From contig NZ_AXBA01000011.1 of the NCBI RefSeq assembly GCF_000473085.1, forward strand, positions 109,886 through 173,885: a stretch of DNA of 64,000 nucleotides, written 5' to 3'. The stretch's first letter is position 1. The number at the start of each line of letters is the position of its first letter. Of this stretch, positions 18,111-26,310 are shown one piece after another. The notes under the pieces are model-generated. The model did no database searches. It worked only from the letters and a program-made list of their open reading frames with translations, and was not told the origin of the DNA. This stretch comes from Azorhizobium doebereinerae UFLA1-100. Lineage in GTDB: Bacteria; Pseudomonadota; Alphaproteobacteria; Rhizobiales; Xanthobacteraceae. Position numbers and translations under genes: made by a program.

Positions 18111-18534
18111 GGTCGTCTCCCGTGTCGTTCTTCTCGATCCGTTGCCCGCTTGTAGCGCCCCCGGCGGTTGCCGGGGAGGGGCGGTCATTCCGTGGCTTGT
18201 TCCTGCCCTCGCCGATTTCAACCCTCTCCCTTGCGGGGGAGGGGAATCGTTGCGCTGCTCCGCCGCGCTGCGCGCGTCGCCCCCACCCAACCCTCCCCCG
18301 CAAGCGGGAGAGGGCTTTGCCCGCACGCGGGCGAAGAAGGCGCGCCACGCTTGGTGGCATCCGCGTCAATCGTGCGCCATCCCCACCGTTCGCCCTCCCT
18401 CTCCCGCTTGCGGGGGAGGGCAGGGGTGGGGGCCGCGCGTCAGCGCGGAAAAGGCCCCTTTCAAACGCGGGAGGCAGCATGGCCGGCCGCGGATGAACGC
18501 GCCGGCCATGCCCCGAGCCGCTGCTGCCCGCCCC
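18111..18534. other. Intergenic region between acyl-CoA dehydrogenase and fadB genes
   Basis: No gene. Mostly filled by palindromic repeats between about 18219 and 18433 (separate entry). Because it separates two co-oriented beta-oxidation genes by over 400 bases, the dehydrogenase may have its own promoter close to 18111-18200; I see no clear -35/-10 pair there. Confidence 0.55.
18219..18433. repeat. Three palindromic repeat units in alternating orientation
   Basis: Three copies of a core like CCCTCTCCCGCTTGCGGG: 18221-18244 (ACCCTCTCCCTTGCGGGGG), 18290-18314 (ACCCTCCCCCGCAAGCGGG, inverted) and 18398-18420 (CCTCTCCCGCTTGCGGGGG). Each is an imperfect inverted repeat able to form a stem. The same core occurs at 12.77 and 12.97 kb, so this is a dispersed intergenic family. 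Confidence 0.75.
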
Positions 18535-20865
18535 CTAGTTGCGCAGCGGCCGTCCGGTCTCCAGCACGGATTCGATCCGCGCCAGCGTGGCATTGGTGCG
18601 GATCAGCTTCATGAAGCCCGCCCGCTCCAGCTCCAGCACCTGCGCCTCGGTCACCGGCTGGATGTGGTCCGCCGGTCCCCCGGTGAGCACCTCCGCCAGG
18701 GCCGCGGCCACCACCAGGTCGTGCTTGGTGGCGATGCCGCGCTTGTGGAAGCTCTCCGCCGCCATCTCCAGCGCCACCCGGCCCGAGGGGCCCGGCAGCG
18801 TCAGCTCCTTCGGCTGCGGCGGCACGTAGTTCTCCGCCAGCGCCAGGGCCTTGGCCTTGGCGTCCGCCAGCAGGCGGTCGCGGTTCATGGTGATGCCGTC
18901 GTCCTCGCGCAGGAACTTCAGCTCCTTGGCCTCGGCGGCGGATTTCGACACGGTGGCGGTGCTCACCGTCTCGAACACCTTGGAGGGCGCCGGCATCGGC
19001 CCCTTGGGCAGGGCCGGGTCCGACTGCCAGCGGGTCAGCATCTCCTTGCAGCCGCCCCAGCCGGGCAGCACGCCGACGCCGCATTCCACCAGCCCGATAT
19101 AGCTCTCCGCATGGGCCTGCACGGCGGAGGAATGCAGCAGGATCTCGCAGCCGCCGCCCAGCGCCATGCCGGCCGGGGCCGACACCACGGGGAAGGGGGC
19201 GTATTTGAGCGCCTGATAGGCCTGCTGGCCGGTGGCCACCAGCTTCTCCACCTCGCCGAACGCCGCGATGTTGCAGGCGAACAGCGCGAGGCCGAGATTG
19301 GCGCCGACCGAGAAGTTCGAGCCCTCGTTATAGATGACGAGGGCCTTGTACTTGTCCTTCACCAGCCGCTGCGTCTTGCCGAGCAGGGTGATGATGCCCT
19401 CGTCCAGCGAATTGGACTTGGAGGTGAACTCGAAGCACAGCACGCCGTTGCCGATGTCCCACACCGAGGCGGAGCCGTTCTTCAGCACCGGCTCGGAGGC
19501 GAGCTTGATGTCGGAGAGCAGCAGCACGCCCTCGGGGCGCACGATGTCGCGATAGGCGCCGTCGAGGCCGAGATACTGGCGGCGGCCGTTCTCCACCCGG
19601 TAGAAGGGCTTGCCCTGCGCCAGGAACTCCGGCACCGGCTCGCCCATCCCCTTCAGCATCTCGGCCACCGGGCCCGCGCCGATGCGGTCGATCAGCTCGA
19701 ACGGGCCCCATTTCCAATTGTAGCCGAGGCGCATGGCCTCATCGATGGCCACCACGTCGTCCGCCGCCGCCGGCACCAGGAAGGCGGCATAGGCGAGCGT
19801 GCGGGCGACGACGCCGGCGGCGTAGCGCCCGGCCGGGGTGTCGGCGGCGAGCAGCGCCTTGGGGTGCCTGGACGCGGCCTCCACCTCGGGCAGCACGGCC
19901 TTTTCCTGCGGCCGGTAGGTGCCGGTGGCGAGGTCGATACTCTCCTTCACCTTGCCGCCGTTCTCGCGGTTGAGGCGATAGAAGCCGCCCTTGCCCTTGC
20001 GCCCGGTGTGGCCAGTCTCGATCATCTTCTTGATCAGCGGCACGTCGCGCACGGTGGCGTGGAACGGGTCGTCCTTCGGCAGGGCGCGCTCCAGGCTGCC
20101 CTGCACGTGCGGCATCAGGTCGAGGCCCACCAGATCCAGCAGGCCGAACACGCCGGTCTTGGGAATGCCGAACGGCCGCCCCATCACCGCGTCGGCCTCT
20201 TCCACCGTCAGGCCCAGCTCGAACGCCTGGCCCACCGCCAGCTGCATCCAATAGGTGCCGAGGCGGTTGGCGATGAAGCCCGGGGTGTCCTTGCAGCGGA
20301 CCACGGTCTTGCCCAGCTTCACGTCCGCGAAGCGGGCGACGCGCTCGACCGTGGCCGGGTCGCTCTCCGGCCCGGCGACGATCTCCAGCAGTCGCATGTA
20401 GCGCGGCGGATTGAAGAAATGGGTGATGAGGAAGTCGCGCCGGAAGCTCTCCGGCAGCCCCTCGGTGAGGTCGCCCAGGGGGATGGTGGAGGTGTTGGAG
20501 GACACCGCCGTGCCCGGCTTGCGCACGCTCTCGATCTTGGCATAGAGCGCCTGCTTGATGTCGAGCCGCTCCACCACCGCCTCGACGATCCAGTCGCACT
20601 CCGCCAGCTTCTCAAGGTCGTCCTCGGTATTGCCGGCGGTCACCAGCCTGGCGGCGCGCTTGGACATGAAGGCGGCGGGGTCCGCCTTCAACAGCCGCTC
20701 CACCGCCTTTTCCGCGATGGTGCTGCGGCTCGCGCCATTGCTCTTGGCCGCGTCCGGCACGATGTCCAGCAGCAGCACTTCGACGCCCGCATTGGCGATG
20801 TGGGCGGCGATGCCGGCGCCCATGACGCCGGCGCCGATGACGGCGGCCTTCCTGATCTCGCTCAT
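18535..20865 (-). CDS. fadB: Fused 3-hydroxyacyl-CoA dehydrogenase / enoyl-CoA hydratase (FadN-like)
   Basis: 776-residue bifunctional beta-oxidation enzyme. The 3-hydroxyacyl-CoA dehydrogenase comes first: Rossmann motif GAGVMGAGIAAHIANAG at residues 11-27, then the C-terminal dehydrogenase domain with CKDTPGFIANRLG. The enoyl-CoA hydratase domain comes last (about 480-640) with ALGGGCEILLHSSAVQAHAES and GLVECGVGVLPGWGGCKEML. This order is opposite to E. coli FadB and matches Bacillus FadN and many alphaproteobacterial enzymes. Together with FadA it converts enoyl-CoA to acetyl-CoA plus a shortened acyl-CoA. It starts 12 bases after the fadA stop, so the two form an operon. Confidence 0.95.
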   Translation of the reverse strand: MSEIRKAAVIGAGVMGAGIAAHIANAGVEVLLLDIVPDAAKSNGASRSTIAEKAVERLLKADPAAFMSKRAARLVTAGNTEDDLEKLAECDWIVEAVVERLDIKQALYAKIESVRKPGTAVSSNTSTIPLGDLTEGLPESFRRDFLITHFFNPPRYMRLLEIVAGPESDPATVERVARFADVKLGKTVVRCKDTPGFIANRLGTYWMQLAVGQAFELGLTVEEADAVMGRPFGIPKTGVFGLLDLVGLDLMPHVQGSLERALPKDDPFHATVRDVPLIKKMIETGHTGRKGKGGFYRLNRENGGKVKESIDLATGTYRPQEKAVLPEVEAASRHPKALLAADTPAGRYAAGVVARTLAYAAFLVPAAADDVVAIDEAMRLGYNWKWGPFELIDRIGAGPVAEMLKGMGEPVPEFLAQGKPFYRVENGRRQYLGLDGAYRDIVRPEGVLLLSDIKLASEPVLKNGSASVWDIGNGVLCFEFTSKSNSLDEGIITLLGKTQRLVKDKYKALVIYNEGSNFSVGANLGLALFACNIAAFGEVEKLVATGQQAYQALKYAPFPVVSAPAGMALGGGCEILLHSSAVQAHAESYIGLVECGVGVLPGWGGCKEMLTRWQSDPALPKGPMPAPSKVFETVSTATVSKSAAEAKELKFLREDDGITMNRDRLLADAKAKALALAENYVPPQPKELTLPGPSGRVALEMAAESFHKRGIATKHDLVVAAALAEVLTGGPADHIQPVTEAQVLELERAGFMKLIRTNATLARIESVLETGRPLRN

Positions 20866-20877
20866 GACGGCCTCCGC

Positions 20878-22014
20878 TCAGACGCGTTCGAGGACGGTGG
20901 CGATGCCCTGGCCGCCGCCGATGCACTGGGTGGCCAGCGCGTAGCGCCCGCCCTCGCGCTGGAGCAGGGACGCGGCCTTGCCGACGATGCGCGCGCCGGT
21001 GGCGCCGAGCGGATGGCCGAGCGCCAGCGCGCCGCCGTCGATGTTCAGCGTCTCGGTGCGGATGTTGAGGTCGCGGGCGCAGGCGATGGCCTGGGAGGAG
21101 AAGGCCTCGTTCAGCTCCACCACGTCCACGTCGTCGATGGTGATGTTGGCGCGGGCCAGCGCCTTGCGGGTGGCATCCACCGGGCCGATGCCCATGATCT
21201 CCGGCGCGCAGCCGGCCACCGCTACGCTGCGCAGGCGGGCCAGCACGTTCAGCCCGTGCTTCTCCGCGTAGGCTTCCGAGCACACCAGCACGGCGGAGGC
21301 GCCGTCGGTGAGCGGGGAGGAGGTGCCGGCGGTCACGGTGCCGTTCTGGTCGAACGCGGGCTTGAGGCCGGCGAGGTCTTCCGCCGTGGTCTCGGCGCGG
21401 ATGCAGCCGTCCGCGCTCACCGACTTGCCGTTGATGCGGATCGGCACGATCTCGTCGGTGAACTTGCCGTCCGCCTGCGCCTTGGCCGCCTTGCGGTGGC
21501 TCTCCAGGGCGAACGCCTCCTGGTCGGCGCGGGTGATCTGCCACTTGCGCGCGACATTCTCCGCCGTGTCGCCCATGCCCATGTAGGCGGCATGGTTGGC
21601 GGCGTAGAGGGCGGGGTTCGGCATCGGGTTGAAGCCGGTCATGGGCACGCGGCTCATGCTCTCGATGCCGGCGCACACGAACACCTCGCCGGCGCCGAGC
21701 AGGATCTGGCCGGCGGCCATGTGCACCGCCTGCATGGAGGAGCCGCAGAAGCGGTTCACCGTGACGCCGGCCACCGACTGCGGCAGCTCGGCGATCATGC
21801 CGATGAGCCGGGCAACGTTGAACCCCTGCTCAGCTTCCGGGAAGGCGCAGCCGACGATGAGGTCCTCGATGTCCTCCGGGTCCACCTTGGTGCGGGCGAT
21901 CAGCTCGCGCACCACCTGGGCGGCGAGGTCGTCCGGGCGGACGCGGGCGAGGTCGCCCTTCTTGGCGGGCGCGAAGGGGGAGCGGGCATAGCCCGCGATG
22001 ACGACGTTCTGCAT
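20878..22014 (-). CDS. fadA: Acetyl-CoA acyltransferase (3-ketoacyl-CoA thiolase)
   Basis: 378-residue thiolase that cleaves 3-ketoacyl-CoA with CoA. The nucleophile Cys is in NRFCGSSMQAVHMAAGQI, the catalytic His in GHPLGATGAR, and the second Cys in ATQCIGGGQG. Start ATG 22014 has AGGAG five bases upstream; a GTG six bases earlier overlaps that site and is rejected. It is the first gene of the fadA-fadB pair and lies 105 bases after the MerR regulator on the same strand, so one transcript may include all three. Confidence 0.95.
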   Translation of the reverse strand: MQNVVIAGYARSPFAPAKKGDLARVRPDDLAAQVVRELIARTKVDPEDIEDLIVGCAFPEAEQGFNVARLIGMIAELPQSVAGVTVNRFCGSSMQAVHMAAGQILLGAGEVFVCAGIESMSRVPMTGFNPMPNPALYAANHAAYMGMGDTAENVARKWQITRADQEAFALESHRKAAKAQADGKFTDEIVPIRINGKSVSADGCIRAETTAEDLAGLKPAFDQNGTVTAGTSSPLTDGASAVLVCSEAYAEKHGLNVLARLRSVAVAGCAPEIMGIGPVDATRKALARANITIDDVDVVELNEAFSSQAIACARDLNIRTETLNIDGGALALGHPLGATGARIVGKAASLLQREGGRYALATQCIGGGQGIATVLERV

Positions 22015-22119
22015 GGGCACTCCTGCGATTTCCTTGGGGCCGTATTGTTGTTCTGTCGGGTCTGACGTCGGTGTGACGGTGGTCCGGTGTCGGCGGCTCG
22101 GGCCGGGTCGGGCCCGGCT

Positions 22120-22575
22120 TCAGCCGGCCTTCTTGGCGCCCCGGCGGGGCGCGGCCTCGGCGGCGTCGGCGGCGGCGAGCGCCGCCAGGGTCTGCTCCTC
22201 GATGTCTTTCAGTTCCGCGAGGCTCTCCTCCAGGGCGAGGCGCTGGTCCTCCAGCATTTCCAGCCGGGTGCGGACCTTGGCGAGCAGCAGGCGGATCTGC
22301 TCCGCCTGGGTGGGGTCCACGTCGTAGAGGTCGAGATATTCCTTGATCTCGCGCAGGCTGAAGCCGAGCCGCTTGCCGCGCAGGATCAGCACCATGCGGG
22401 CGCGGTCGCGCTTGGTGTAGACGCGGATGTTGCCGGCGCGGCGGGGCGAGACCAGCCCCTTGTCCTCATAGAAGCGGATGGTGCGCGGGGTGATCGCCAG
22501 ATCGCGGGCGAGCTCGGTGACCGAGAAGAAGGTGTCGGTCAGGCCGTGGGGGGCGGCGGAACCATCGGGTGCCAT
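22120..22575 (-). CDS. MerR-family regulator, probable control of fatty-acid degradation
   Basis: 151-residue MerR-type regulator. The N-terminal winged helix has FSVTELARDLAITPRTIRFYEDKGL and SPRRAGNIRVYTKRD. A dimerisation coiled coil (about 85-130) follows and then an Ala/Lys-rich tail. There is no Cys cluster for metal sensing, so it belongs with the metabolite-responsive group that includes LiuR of branched-chain and fatty acid catabolism. It sits directly upstream of fadA-fadB and is divergent from fadL. A 14-base near-palindrome overlaps its own translation start region, and its 12-base core recurs at the fadL promoter, consistent with autoregulation and control of the locus (inference). 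Confidence 0.88.
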   Translation of the reverse strand: MAPDGSAAPHGLTDTFFSVTELARDLAITPRTIRFYEDKGLVSPRRAGNIRVYTKRDRARMVLILRGKRLGFSLREIKEYLDLYDVDPTQAEQIRLLLAKVRTRLEMLEDQRLALEESLAELKDIEEQTLAALAAADAAEAAPRRGAKKAG

Positions 22576-22579
22576 GGGT

Positions 22580-22594
22580 TGACCTATACGTCAT
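22580..22594 (-). promoter_or_regulatory. Candidate MerR operator in front of merR-fadAB
   Basis: On the minus strand the sequence ATGACGTATAGGTCA contains TGACG-TATA-GGTCA, a 14-base imperfect palindrome (half-sites TGACG and TGACC). It ends four bases before the merR start codon, overlapping the ribosome binding region, as expected for an autorepressing site. Confidence 0.55.
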
Positions 22595-22929
22595 GCGTTG
22601 GCTCTTAGGATACATGCTTTGCCCCGGCCATCAACCCCCGGCGGATCGCCTCTGTACAAACAAACAACATTGCCGGCGATGTTCTCGGCGGGGCGGTCCA
22701 TGTTGTGCAATGCAACAACGTGGGGACGGGGGCGGATTCGCAGCAAATGTCTTGCGACAGGGAAAACGATGTATGAGACAAAACTTGAAAATCGCCACCC
22801 GTTGCGGTTGTTGGGTCCGGCGTTCGGTGTAAAATGCGTTGCATCGAAACAACAGTGGGGAATTCGTGGTCGAAAATGTGTCGGTTGCGCGGCAATCGCG
22901 TTGACGCCCGGCTCAGGATCGGCATGCTG

Positions 22930-22941
22930 ATGACGTATAGG
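22930..22941 (+). promoter_or_regulatory. Second copy of the motif, upstream of fadL
   Basis: ATGACGTATAGG repeats exactly the 12-base core found before merR, here on the plus strand and about 100 bases before the fadL start. The right half-site is weaker (GGGCA rather than GGTCA). Same orientation relative to each downstream gene suggests one regulator for both promoters. Confidence 0.55.
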
Positions 22942-23041
22942 GCATCTCGCACACCCTAAGGTGCAATGCACAAAAAGGGTGCCCTTCTGGAAACGTGTCT
23001 GGACCGTTCGTTGGAACGGCCATCGTGGGGAGGGGCTGATT

Positions 23042-24379
23042 GTGAACCACGGGTCTCGTTGGCGGCGCGCGGCGCCGGTACTTGTTCTTCCGGCTCTGGC
23101 CGTGGCCGCCGCCGGCGGCGCGCAGGCGGGCGGCTTCGGCCTGCGCGAGCAGAGCTCCTATTACCAGGGCACCTCGTTCGCGGGCGATGCCGCCGGCGGC
23201 GCGGGCCTCGCCTCCATGTTCTGGAACCCGGCCGCGGTGAGCTTCGCCCCCGGCCTCCAGGTGGAAGGCAACGTCAGCTACATCGCCCCCCACGCCTCGG
23301 TCGACGTACTGCGTGCCACCGGGCCGATTACCGGCGCGAATCTCGGCACTTACGGCGTATCGGACATCGTGGACAATGCCGCGGTGCCGTCCACCTACAT
23401 CACCTATGGCTGGGACCGCATCGCCATCGGCATCTCGGTCAACGCCCCGTTCGGCCTCGTCACCGACGCGCCCTGCAACTGGTCGGGCCGCTATTACGGC
23501 TGCTACAGCCGCATCTATGACGTCAACGTCCAGGGCAACATCGCCTACAAGGTCAACGACTGGCTGACCCTGGGCGGCGGCGTGTCGCTGAACTACATGG
23601 ACGCCCGCCTCAGCCAGGCGCAGATCAACGGCGTCACCACCCAGGGCATCGCCTATGGCAGCGGCCAGGTGGACGGCGACGACGTGGGCTACGGCTTCAG
23701 CCTGGGCGCCCTGTTCACCCTGGCGCCCGGCACCACGCTTGGCGTCGGCTATCGCTCGGCCATCGACCTCAACCTCTCCGGCCAGGTCACCCTGTTCAAC
23801 TCCGCCGCCACCGCCTTCCAGCTGCTGCCGGCCAATGCCTCGCTGAGCCTGCCGGACCAGGTGACGGCCAGCTTCCGCTCTCAACTCACCCCGCAGTGGA
23901 CGGCGCTGGGCACGGTGGAGTGGACCAACTGGTCCAAGCTGCAGCAGCTCGTCGTCACCTCCACCGCCACGGGTTCCTCGGTCTCGGTGCTCGATCTGGG
24001 CTGGCGCGACGGCTGGTTCTTCTCCGGCGGCGTGGAATATCAATGGGATCAGCGCCTCGCGCTGCGCGGCGGTCTCGGCTACGAGATCTCCCCCGTCACC
24101 GACGAGGTGCGCAATCCCCGCCTGCCGGACTCCAACCGCATCTGGCTCTCGGTCGGCGCCACCTACAATTGGACCGAGCAGCTGAGCTTCGACTTCGCCT
24201 ACACCCACATCTTCGGCCAGAGCGGCAACATCGCGCTGAGCCCGCTGGATCCGGCCAACGCCCTGCGCGGCACGCTGGTGGCGGAAGTCAACGACGCCTA
24301 TGTGGACATCGTCTCCATGGGCGTGCGCTACAAGTTCAACGCGCCGGAGCCCAAGACCGCCGCGCTCTACGTGAAGTAG
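23042..24379 (+). CDS. fadL: FadL/OmpP1/TodX-family outer membrane transport protein
   Basis: 445-residue outer membrane beta-barrel of the FadL family, which lets long-chain fatty acids or other hydrophobic compounds enter. It has a signal peptide (hydrophobic run VLVLPALAVAAAGGAQAGG), then GFGLREQSSYYQGTSFAGDAAGG and MFWNPAAVSF, the N-terminal plug signature, and many alternating beta strands up to a C-terminal aromatic strand (VDIVSMGVRYKFN). The start is GTG 23042, seven bases after GGGGAGGGG; the upstream ATT/ATG options lack a site or add a charged run before the signal peptide. It is divergent from the MerR regulator and followed by fadD. Confidence 0.92.
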   Translation: MNHGSRWRRAAPVLVLPALAVAAAGGAQAGGFGLREQSSYYQGTSFAGDAAGGAGLASMFWNPAAVSFAPGLQVEGNVSYIAPHASVDVLRATGPITGANLGTYGVSDIVDNAAVPSTYITYGWDRIAIGISVNAPFGLVTDAPCNWSGRYYGCYSRIYDVNVQGNIAYKVNDWLTLGGGVSLNYMDARLSQAQINGVTTQGIAYGSGQVDGDDVGYGFSLGALFTLAPGTTLGVGYRSAIDLNLSGQVTLFNSAATAFQLLPANASLSLPDQVTASFRSQLTPQWTALGTVEWTNWSKLQQLVVTSTATGSSVSVLDLGWRDGWFFSGGVEYQWDQRLALRGGLGYEISPVTDEVRNPRLPDSNRIWLSVGATYNWTEQLSFDFAYTHIFGQSGNIALSPLDPANALRGTLVAEVNDAYVDIVSMGVRYKFNAPEPKTAALYVK

Positions 24380-24389
24380 GAACATCCGG

Positions 24390-24417
24390 CCCGGCGGTCG
24401 TCAGGCCGCCGGGTTTT
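24390..24417 (+). terminator. Intrinsic terminator after fadL
   Basis: Stem CCCGGCGG (24390-24397) / CCGCCGGG (24406-24413), loop of 8, then TTTT. It separates fadL from fadD, so fadD probably has its own promoter in 24418-24560. Confidence 0.7.
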
Positions 24418-24570
24418 GGGCGCATTCCGCTTCTTACATAACGTCGCCCGTGGATCTACAATCCCGGTCCGGATGAAGCGGAACGCGCGTCGCAAGGCGC
24501 GCGTCAATCCGCCTGTGAGGGCTGCACAGACGGCCCGCCACCCCGCGTCATGCGGGCGAGGGAGAGAACG

Positions 24571-26220
24571 ATGCTTCAGCGCGTCGAGCACACAAGCGCC
24601 ACCAGCCCGCTGACGGCGCTGCTGGATGCCAGCGTGACCGCCTACGGTGCCTTGCCTGCGCTCAATTTCCTGGGCCGCCGCTGGACCTACGCCCAGCTCG
24701 GCCGGCAGGTGGACGAAGCCGCCGCCGGCCTGCAGCGCCTCGGCGTCACCAAGGGCAGCAAGGTCGGGCTCTGCCTGCCGAACACGCCCTATTCGGTGAT
24801 CTTCTATTTCGCCGTGCTGAAAGCCGGCGGCACGGTGGTGAACTTCTCGCCGCTTTATGTGGAGCGCGAGCTCAAGCACCAGATCCGCGATTCCGGCACC
24901 ACGATCATGGTGGTGCCCGACCTGAAGATCATCCACTCCCGGGTCGCCGCGGTGGCGCAGGAGGCCGGGCTCTCCACCATCGTCGTCTGCCCCTTCGCCG
25001 CGATCCTCTCGCCGCTGAAGGGCCTGCTGTTCAACATCTTCAAGCGCAAGGACAAGGCCGTCTTCGACGCCAATGACGGCCGGCACCTCACCCACAAGGC
25101 ACTGGTCGCGGGCGCCCCGCCGCTGAAGCCGGTGAGCGTCGATCCGGAGCGCGACGTGGCGGTGCTGCAATATACCGGCGGCACCACCGGCGTTCCCAAG
25201 GGGGCCATGCTCAGCCACGCCAACGTGGCGGCCAACGCCCGGCAGGTGATCGACCACGTGAACTGCCTCGGCACCGGCTGCGAGCGCATCCTGGGCGTGC
25301 TGCCGCTGTTCCACGTCTTCGCCATGACCACGGTGATGAACATCCCCATCGCATTGGGGGCGGAGATCATCCTGGTGCCGCGCTTCCATCTGGACGACCT
25401 GCTGAAGACCATCGTGCGCACGCGCCCGACCGTCTTCCCGGGCGTGCCCACCATCTACGGCGCCATCAACAATGCGCCGGACCTCGCGAGCTACGACCTG
25501 TCCTCGCTCTCCATCTGCATCTCCGGCGGCGCGCCGCTGCCGGTGGAGGTGCGCCACCGCTTCGAAGCGCTGGCCGGCTGCAAGCTGGTGGAAGGCTACG
25601 GCCTCAGCGAGACCGCGCCGGTGCTCACCGCCAATCCGCCCAACGGCATCATCAAGGACGGCTCGGTGGGGCTCGCCGTGCCCGGCACCACGCTGGAGAT
25701 CCGCGACCTGGAAGACCCCGCCCGCGTGCTCGGCGTCGGGCAGAAGGGCGAGGTGTGCGCCCGCGGCCCGCAGGTGATGCTGGGCTACTGGCAGAAGCCG
25801 GAGGAAACCGCCCGGGTGTTCGTGGACGGCGCCTTCCGCACCGGCGATGTCGGCTATCTCGATGAGGACGGCTACCTTTTCCTGGTGGACCGGATCAAGG
25901 ACGTGATTCTGTGCGGCGGCTTCAACGTCTACCCGCGGATGATCGAGGAAGCGCTCTATTTGCATCCGGCGGTGGCCGAGGCGGTGGTGATCGGCGTGCC
26001 GGATTCCTATCGCGGCCAGGCCCCCAAGGCCTTCGTCACCCTCAAGGTCGGCCATCCGGCGACGGTGGCGGAACTGAAGAGCTTCCTCACCAAGCAGGTC
26101 TCCAAGGTGGAGCTGCCGCGCGAGGTGGAGATCCGCGACCAACTGCCTCGCACGCTGGTGGGCAAGCTGTCCAAGAAGGAACTGGTGGACGAGGAAGCCC
26201 GCAAGCACCCGCAGGCCTGA
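24571..26220 (+). CDS. fadD: Long-chain acyl-CoA synthetase
   Basis: 549-residue adenylate-forming enzyme that activates fatty acids to acyl-CoA via acyl-AMP. The P-loop signature YTGGTTGVPKGAMLSH, the A5 motif EGYGLSETAP, the A7 segment FRTGDVGYLDEDGYLFLVDRIKD and the catalytic Lys in the C-terminal LVGKLSKKEL are all present. The linker IKDVILCGGFNVYP matches the FadD class. ATG 24571 has GAGGGAGAG upstream; the earlier ATG at 24550 has none. Its position after fadL suggests coupled uptake and activation, with the minus-strand fadAB and acyl-CoA dehydrogenase completing beta-oxidation. Confidence 0.93.
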   Translation: MLQRVEHTSATSPLTALLDASVTAYGALPALNFLGRRWTYAQLGRQVDEAAAGLQRLGVTKGSKVGLCLPNTPYSVIFYFAVLKAGGTVVNFSPLYVERELKHQIRDSGTTIMVVPDLKIIHSRVAAVAQEAGLSTIVVCPFAAILSPLKGLLFNIFKRKDKAVFDANDGRHLTHKALVAGAPPLKPVSVDPERDVAVLQYTGGTTGVPKGAMLSHANVAANARQVIDHVNCLGTGCERILGVLPLFHVFAMTTVMNIPIALGAEIILVPRFHLDDLLKTIVRTRPTVFPGVPTIYGAINNAPDLASYDLSSLSICISGGAPLPVEVRHRFEALAGCKLVEGYGLSETAPVLTANPPNGIIKDGSVGLAVPGTTLEIRDLEDPARVLGVGQKGEVCARGPQVMLGYWQKPEETARVFVDGAFRTGDVGYLDEDGYLFLVDRIKDVILCGGFNVYPRMIEEALYLHPAVAEAVVIGVPDSYRGQAPKAFVTLKVGHPATVAELKSFLTKQVSKVELPREVEIRDQLPRTLVGKLSKKELVDEEARKHPQA

Positions 26221-26310
26221 GCGCGGCGCCGGATGCTCCCGGCGGCGGGCCGTGCTATGGCGGGGCGAGGCCGGGCGCCCTGTCCCCGCCGCAAGACGGG
26301 GACCCTCCGC

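Larger units (their letters stand above)
22576..23041. promoter_or_regulatory. Divergent control region between merR-fadAB and fadL
   Basis: About 465 bases, more AT-rich than the flanking genes and without a gene. It holds the two copies of the ATGACGTATAGG motif (separate entries) at its two ends. In the middle are several GTTG...CAAC-type inverted repeats (around 22700-22720 and 22839-22854) that could bind another regulator. A TTGACG -35-like element lies at 22901. The fadL ribosome site GGGGAGGGG is at 23027-23035. Confidence 0.55.

Noticed and set aside
22120-22575. MerR gene as a metal- or redox-sensing regulator (CueR/SoxR type)
   Set aside because: The effector region contains no Cys residues, and all neighbours are fatty-acid genes.
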